Assembly (NCBI RefSeq): GCF_024138715.1
Contig: NZ_CP092074.1
Location: forward strand, 3,348,001 to 3,412,000
Length of the DNA stretch: 64,000 nucleotides
DNA from: Emticicia sp. 21SJ11W-3
GTDB lineage: Bacteria; Bacteroidota; Bacteroidia; Cytophagales; Spirosomataceae
Direction of reading: 5' to 3'
This document shows positions 60,523 to 64,000 of this stretch, one piece after another. Each line of letters opens with the position of its first letter. Positions within the stretch are counted from its first letter, which is position 1. The notes under the pieces are model-generated. The model saw nothing but the letters and a program-made list of their open reading frames with translations, searched no databases and was not told the origin of the DNA. The position numbers were made by a program, and so were the translations under genes.

Positions 60523-60563
60523 CAAAAAAAAACCGAGCTCAAAGCGGCCGGTTTTTATTCAAT
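60523..60563 (-). terminator. Terminator-like hairpin with flanking A/T runs
   Basis: AAAACCG (60529-60535) pairs with CGGTTTT (60549-60555); on the minus strand a run of nine T follows. A second GC-rich hairpin lies at 60608-60626. The 16-base sequence at 60548-60563 (CCGGTTTTTATTCAAT) recurs exactly at 60633-60648. It could end a transcript that starts near 61444. Confidence 0.45.
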
Positions 60564-61000
60564 AAACTAAACTAAACTGTATAAAATCTTTTTCTTTGCT
60601 AACAGTACCCGGCATGTAGCCCCGGGCTTTTACCGGTTTTTATTCAATTGACAAAAACACACTATCGGCAAAGTTTATATTTTCATTTTCCTGAAACCAA
60701 AAACAGATGTTTACAATGTCAGCCAATTTCAATAGATAATTCTGAGGCTGTAAAACTTTTCATCAGGCATCAGGTACTGATTTATTCCTATTTCTTTATC
60801 TGCTTGTCTATACAAATACTGGTTTGCCTAACATGCAGTTTTTTGCCTCTGCTGCTGTTTCTTTTCATCCTCCGGGCATTTCATTCCGCAAATTAAATAC
60901 CTAATTACTATACAAAGCAAACAGACCCAAACAACCCGTAGGGCTCATCAGCCCGAAATCGGCACTTTTTAAGTAAAAATACTTATCTGCACCACATACC

Positions 61001-61417
61001 TTACCCCCATTGCGGTTTAGAAAAAACTGCAACTGGCATAAACCCTGAAACCGGATTTTCGCTGGTTTGGGTATTACTAAGTATGGCGTTTGTTGGTAAA
61101 AGCACCGGAGCCACAGCCCACCCGGCAGGATAACCACCGGAAGCAGACGAAAGCGCTTTTGATGAAGGATACAGCTTTATGATGCTATACGTAACTAACA
61201 ACGTTGCCTGCGCGGCGTATGTTGCAAGGCTGGCAAAAAAAATTTTTGCTACAGACCACGTATGTACTGCATCAGACCACACCCCCATATAAGTACCCTG
61301 ATGACTAAACCCGCGATATGAAAAACGATTAAGATAAGATGCAGAACCCGCACCCATGCCCAATGCATAAGGCACACAGGCAACACCATGGCAGCCGTAG
61401 GTAAGTAGCTTTTTCAT
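61001..61417 (-). CDS. Doubtful ORF (138 aa), possibly part of a decayed gene
   Basis: From MKKLLTYGCHGVACVPYALG the frame runs 138 codons through TYAAQATLLVTYSIIKLYPS to FMPVAVFSKPQWG. The composition is odd and no family was recognised. A good -7 box (TATATTTG, minus strand, 61444-61451) lies 27 bases upstream. Right after the stop, another frame continues with GKVCGADKYFYLKSADFGLM, which looks protein-like and suggests a frameshift. It could be a pseudogene or a non-coding RNA ending at the hairpin near 60529. Confidence 0.3.
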   Translation of the reverse strand: MKKLLTYGCHGVACVPYALGMGAGSASYLNRFSYRGFSHQGTYMGVWSDAVHTWSVAKIFFASLATYAAQATLLVTYSIIKLYPSSKALSSASGGYPAGWAVAPVLLPTNAILSNTQTSENPVSGFMPVAVFSKPQWG

Positions 61418-61443
61418 TAAAATGCTTTTCATAATTAATGTTA

Positions 61444-61451
61444 CAAATATA
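61444..61451 (-). promoter_or_regulatory. Bacteroidota -7 box, minus strand
   Basis: TATATTTG on the minus strand matches TAnnTTTG and lies 27 bases before the doubtful ORF at 61417. Confidence 0.45.
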
Positions 61452-61630
61452 GGCAAAATTGCTTAGAAGTTGTTACCCCAATTGTGGTGATTTTTATGAA
61501 CGGAAAAAATTAATGATTAACGCACTTATCAAAAAAGTCTCATAGCAGCCCGACTGCCCTGGCACATTGCCTAAAAACACTCTGGCACACTTTTTTTGGG
61601 TATTGTTGAAAGATTTTTTTTAATAAGATT

Positions 61631-62071
61631 ATGGAGAACCTTGACGCAAAGCGCACACAACTTGAAAAATTTGTAGGAAAATGGACCACAGTGGGGCAAA
61701 TTTTACCCACTTCAAACAAGGCTGGCACTGATATCAGGGGGCATGAGAGCTATGAATGGTTGGAAGGTGAGTATTTTCTTCTACACAATTCTGAACTTGA
61801 AATGGGCGACCGCCATCAGAGAACACTGGAAGTATTTAGTTTTGAAGAACAGGAGAGCCATTTCATGACTCAGTTTTATGATAACATCGGTAATTCGGGG
61901 CAGTTTCAGGTAACGCTAATGGACGACCTGTGGATTTTCAGAGGTGAAACCCTGCTGTTTAAAGGTGGCTTCAGTGAAAATGATACCGTTTTCTCAGGCG
62001 TATGGGAGCAACTCAACCAGGAAAAAGTATGGGCGCCGTATATGCATATCAAATTGGTGAAGGAGGTATAG
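61631..62071 (+). CDS. DUF1579-like calycin-fold protein
   Basis: 146 residues without a signal peptide. It starts MENLDAKRTQLEKFVGKWTT, then GQILPTSNKAGTDIRGHESY, YEWLEGEYFLLHNSELEMGD and TLEVFSFEEQESHFMTQFYD. This is the pattern of DUF1579/lipocalin-like proteins, whose WLEGxFLLH-type motif is conserved. The family's function is unknown. Its start lies about 10 bases after a long T-run. Dispersed hairpin repeats follow the stop. Confidence 0.8.
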   Translation: MENLDAKRTQLEKFVGKWTTVGQILPTSNKAGTDIRGHESYEWLEGEYFLLHNSELEMGDRHQRTLEVFSFEEQESHFMTQFYDNIGNSGQFQVTLMDDLWIFRGETLLFKGGFSENDTVFSGVWEQLNQEKVWAPYMHIKLVKEV

Positions 62072-62084
62072 AGAAATAGCGTCC

Positions 62085-62611
62085 TAATTTGGTAGAGGCA
62101 TAATGCATTGTGGCTTATCGACGAATTTGCTTACCAAAAATTAAATCTCCTGATTGCAAAAACCATTAGAGCCGTATTGCAATTCGGCTCTACGAAAATT
62201 GTCTGTTTTGGTAGAGCCACATTGCATGTGGCTAAAGGCCTGTGTGTTTAGCGGATGATGTGAGGTGTTGGAATTTGATTACTGAAAATTTTTGAACTGT
62301 TCTTTTTTGTGTACTAAGAACACAATACACACCGACTAAATATATATTTAGCCGAATAGGAAATCAGTATTTACCCGTACATTGACCAATTCAAAATATT
62401 TGGGAGCGCTACTGCCCCAGCCGCAAGCATTGCGGCTCTACGAAAATTGGGTGCTTTGGTAGAGCCACATTGCATGTGGCTCAAGGCCTGTGCGTTCGGT
62501 GAGTGATGCGAAGTGGTGGTGATTTGATTACTGAAAATTTTTGAACTGTTCTTTTATGCGTTCAAAGAACGCAATCCACAACGACTAAATTTATATTTAG
62601 TTGAACGGAGG
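62085..62611. repeat. GTAGAGCC-type hairpins and a ~175-bp direct duplication
   Basis: Two imperfect direct copies lie at 62185-62360 and 62433-62611 (from CGGCTCTACGAAAATTG to CTAAATnTATATTTAG). Each is led by an inverted repeat (AGAGCCG/CGGCTCT at 62167-62190; AGCCGCA/TGCGGCT near 62419-62437), then AGAGCCACATTGCATGTGGCT, a GTTCTTT...AAGAAC hairpin and a CTAAATATATATTTAG hairpin. A diverged GTAGAGGCATAATGCATTGTGGCT sits at 62085-62108. No gene is present in 62072-62617. Confidence 0.75.
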
Positions 62612-62617
62612 ATGTAG

Positions 62618-63298
62618 TTATAATAAATCACTTGCAGACTTTAAATTTTTCTCCCCCTCTTTCATTTTTTGATATTCTTCATCCCTCAGTCTAGCATTTA
62701 CTTCCATATTGAAGATTTGCAACACTAAATTATATTTGTCTTTAAAATATGCAGAAAGTATTGTTACTCTCTTTTTCCCAACATTCCATCCGGCAATTAA
62801 ATAGTGTCCTTCGGTTGTATAATCGTTTCTCACAGGAAAATCATATTCCGGCTTTCCATATTTCTTTGTTAATTCCTTTACCAGAGATTCTTTTTGACTT
62901 TTAGTTTCATAAACATATTCGTAACGATTGTAGTTATATCCATTTATTTCAACTGACCAAAGTGAGTCTTGATAAAATTCAGGTGTAACTACAATAAATT
63001 TAAAATCTCCAATTCTATTATTATACATTATTACCGTTCCATCCAAAGAAGCTGAATAAGGTGTTTTTGTACTTTCTTTAAATTCTTCAAGTTTTTTATC
63101 AAAAACTTTCGGTGAAATACCGAAGTATATATTGCCGATAGCTCTATCTTGGTCAGCAATGGCAACACTATCTTTCCAGGCTTGTGCTTTTTTTGTGCTA
63201 TCCCTAACAGTTTCCATCCGAATTCTCTCCTTTTCCTTTTTGGATGTGCAACTTAAAATAGCAACAAAGCATATTGAAAGAAGTAGAACGTTTTTCAT
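62618..63298 (-). CDS. Hypothetical lipoprotein (226 aa)
   Basis: Signal peptide with lipobox (LLLSICFVAILSC, Cys 17) followed by a charged linker. The mature domain contains AIGNIYFGISPKVFDKKLEE, DFKFIVVTPEFYQDSLWSVE and ESLVKELTKKYGKPEYDFPV, a pattern seen in small periplasmic proteins in which an alpha-beta unit precedes KYGKP. No firm family. AT-rich compared with the rest of the window, like the next gene upstream. Confidence 0.7.
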   Translation of the reverse strand: MKNVLLLSICFVAILSCTSKKEKERIRMETVRDSTKKAQAWKDSVAIADQDRAIGNIYFGISPKVFDKKLEEFKESTKTPYSASLDGTVIMYNNRIGDFKFIVVTPEFYQDSLWSVEINGYNYNRYEYVYETKSQKESLVKELTKKYGKPEYDFPVRNDYTTEGHYLIAGWNVGKKRVTILSAYFKDKYNLVLQIFNMEVNARLRDEEYQKMKEGEKNLKSASDLL

Positions 63299-63411
63299 AC
63301 AATAGATTTATTTTAGTATAAGTTTAAATCTTATTACATTAATAGGTTCGTAGATTTTTTGGTTTCTTATGATGATAATGTTTTTTGTATTGTAAAAAGC
63401 AGAATTTAATT

Positions 63412-63951
63412 TTATTCTTCTTTTTTAATGCTGTCTTCGATATACCATTTGCGATTAAAGTCGTTGAAATCCTCCATTTGCTTATTAAGAACGCCTATTA
63501 ATCCACCTTCCCATTCGCCATATACGGCATTGCCCTCGGCATCAAGCAAATTCTCAGGCATGGTACGAAGCGTATACATTGGATTTTGGTCTCCAAACTC
63601 TTCTCCTAATTTTTGGAAGTAATCACCCTTGAGTATAAACTTTAAATTATTTCTGAATGATAATTCAACTTTATCAAAAGATTTATCTTTAAGTGCATTA
63701 GCAGTATGCAAAAGAACTCTGAATACATCAATAGGGGCTTTTTCATCTTTTACTTCTTCTAGGTTGAAGGTAAGTGTTTTTGATTGCGTATAATTTTTGT
63801 AGTGGACATCAATTTTTATGCCTTCATTACGAACATCACTATTCAATTTCTCTTTGACGGGTTTGATAATTGTGAAATAGTTGAAACAGTAGATCACTGC
63901 TGGAATAGTTATTACTACTAATACAGCAATAAGAAGAATTAGTTTTTTCAT
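63412..63951 (-). CDS. Hypothetical single-span membrane protein (179 aa)
   Basis: From MKKLILLIAVLVVITIPAVI, an N-terminal anchor, then about 155 periplasmic residues (PVKEKLNSDVRNEGIKIDVH; FKVLLH-type strands; DFNDFNRKWYIEDSIKKEE at the end). In-frame ATGs lie up to 14 codons upstream. No family was recognised. AT-rich; it lies 113 bases upstream of the lipoprotein gene on the same strand and the two may form a small unit. Confidence 0.65.
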   Translation of the reverse strand: MKKLILLIAVLVVITIPAVIYCFNYFTIIKPVKEKLNSDVRNEGIKIDVHYKNYTQSKTLTFNLEEVKDEKAPIDVFRVLLHTANALKDKSFDKVELSFRNNLKFILKGDYFQKLGEEFGDQNPMYTLRTMPENLLDAEGNAVYGEWEGGLIGVLNKQMEDFNDFNRKWYIEDSIKKEE

Positions 63952-64000
63952 TGGTTTAGGTAAAGGTTTTATTAAAAATGACATTATTGACAATTTGTGT

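Noticed and set aside
60648-60896. 82-codon plus-strand ORF with a hydrophobic C-terminus
   Set aside because: TTG start inside a repeat, no homology recognised and no terminator behind it.

Overview
The window looks like a chromosomal stretch of a Bacteroidota bacterium, most likely from Cytophagales or a related order. Reasons: many promoters fit the Bacteroidota -7 box TAnnTTTG; one secreted protease carries a type IX secretion C-terminal sorting domain; a DUF3109 protein, a cobalamin-domain-free methylmalonyl-CoA mutase small subunit and multi-domain ThuA/PQQ-type dehydrogenase fusions are typical of the phylum; Shine-Dalgarno sequences are weak. No rRNA, tRNA, CRISPR array, prophage or intact insertion sequence was recognised.

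Layout. 1-8.6 kb: end of a TolC-type efflux gene, a tiny ORF with its own terminator, a lipoprotein, an AraC regulator with a DUF6265 gene, a polysaccharide deacetylase, NhaA, a Crp/Fnr regulator next to a membrane protein with a perfect FNR-type box between them, and a cation diffusion facilitator. 9-18.3 kb: a CheY-like receiver, a CopA-type copper ATPase, a NUDIX-winged-helix regulator divergent from a 1143-residue ThuA/sugar-dehydrogenase/cytochrome c fusion, with a perfect palindrome between them. 18.3-32.5 kb: a five-PAS histidine kinase, RDD protein, ArgS, glutathione peroxidase, MenA, OmpA lipoprotein, TPR protein, an AT-rich gene, a long D-Ala-D-Ala-ligase-like protein, NfuA-like protein and a HicBA toxin-antitoxin pair. 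32.6-44.5 kb: CocE-type hydrolase, glycosyltransferase, YbaB, CrtA-like protein, tRNA/rRNA methyltransferase, T9SS metalloprotease, and a tight surface operon (OmpA/PD40 protein, polytopic membrane protein, acyltransferase). 44.7-53.9 kb: cytochrome c, CoaE, DnaA, MutA with glycerate kinase, and the membrane half of the ATP synthase (atpZ-I-B-E-F-H), which stops at a terminator without atpA or atpG. 53.9-64 kb: alkyltransferase-like protein, DUF3109, LysM transglycosylase, O-methyltransferase, chorismate synthase, and AT-rich hypothetical genes.

The most unusual feature is in the intergenic DNA. Six arrays of a degenerate 8-bp unit (C[AG]CT[AC]A[AT]T on one strand) or a 15-bp variant each begin at, or within a few bases of, a stop codon and run into the 3' flank of the gene. 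On the sense strand the 8-bp arrays are dense in TGA/TAG/TAA. Three other dispersed palindromic families also occur: GTAGAGCC-type hairpins, CCCGTAGGGA-type hairpins and AACTTTGATTTAGC-type hairpins. The gene content is otherwise mostly housekeeping, transport and envelope functions; no clear defence island or novel multi-gene enzyme system was found.
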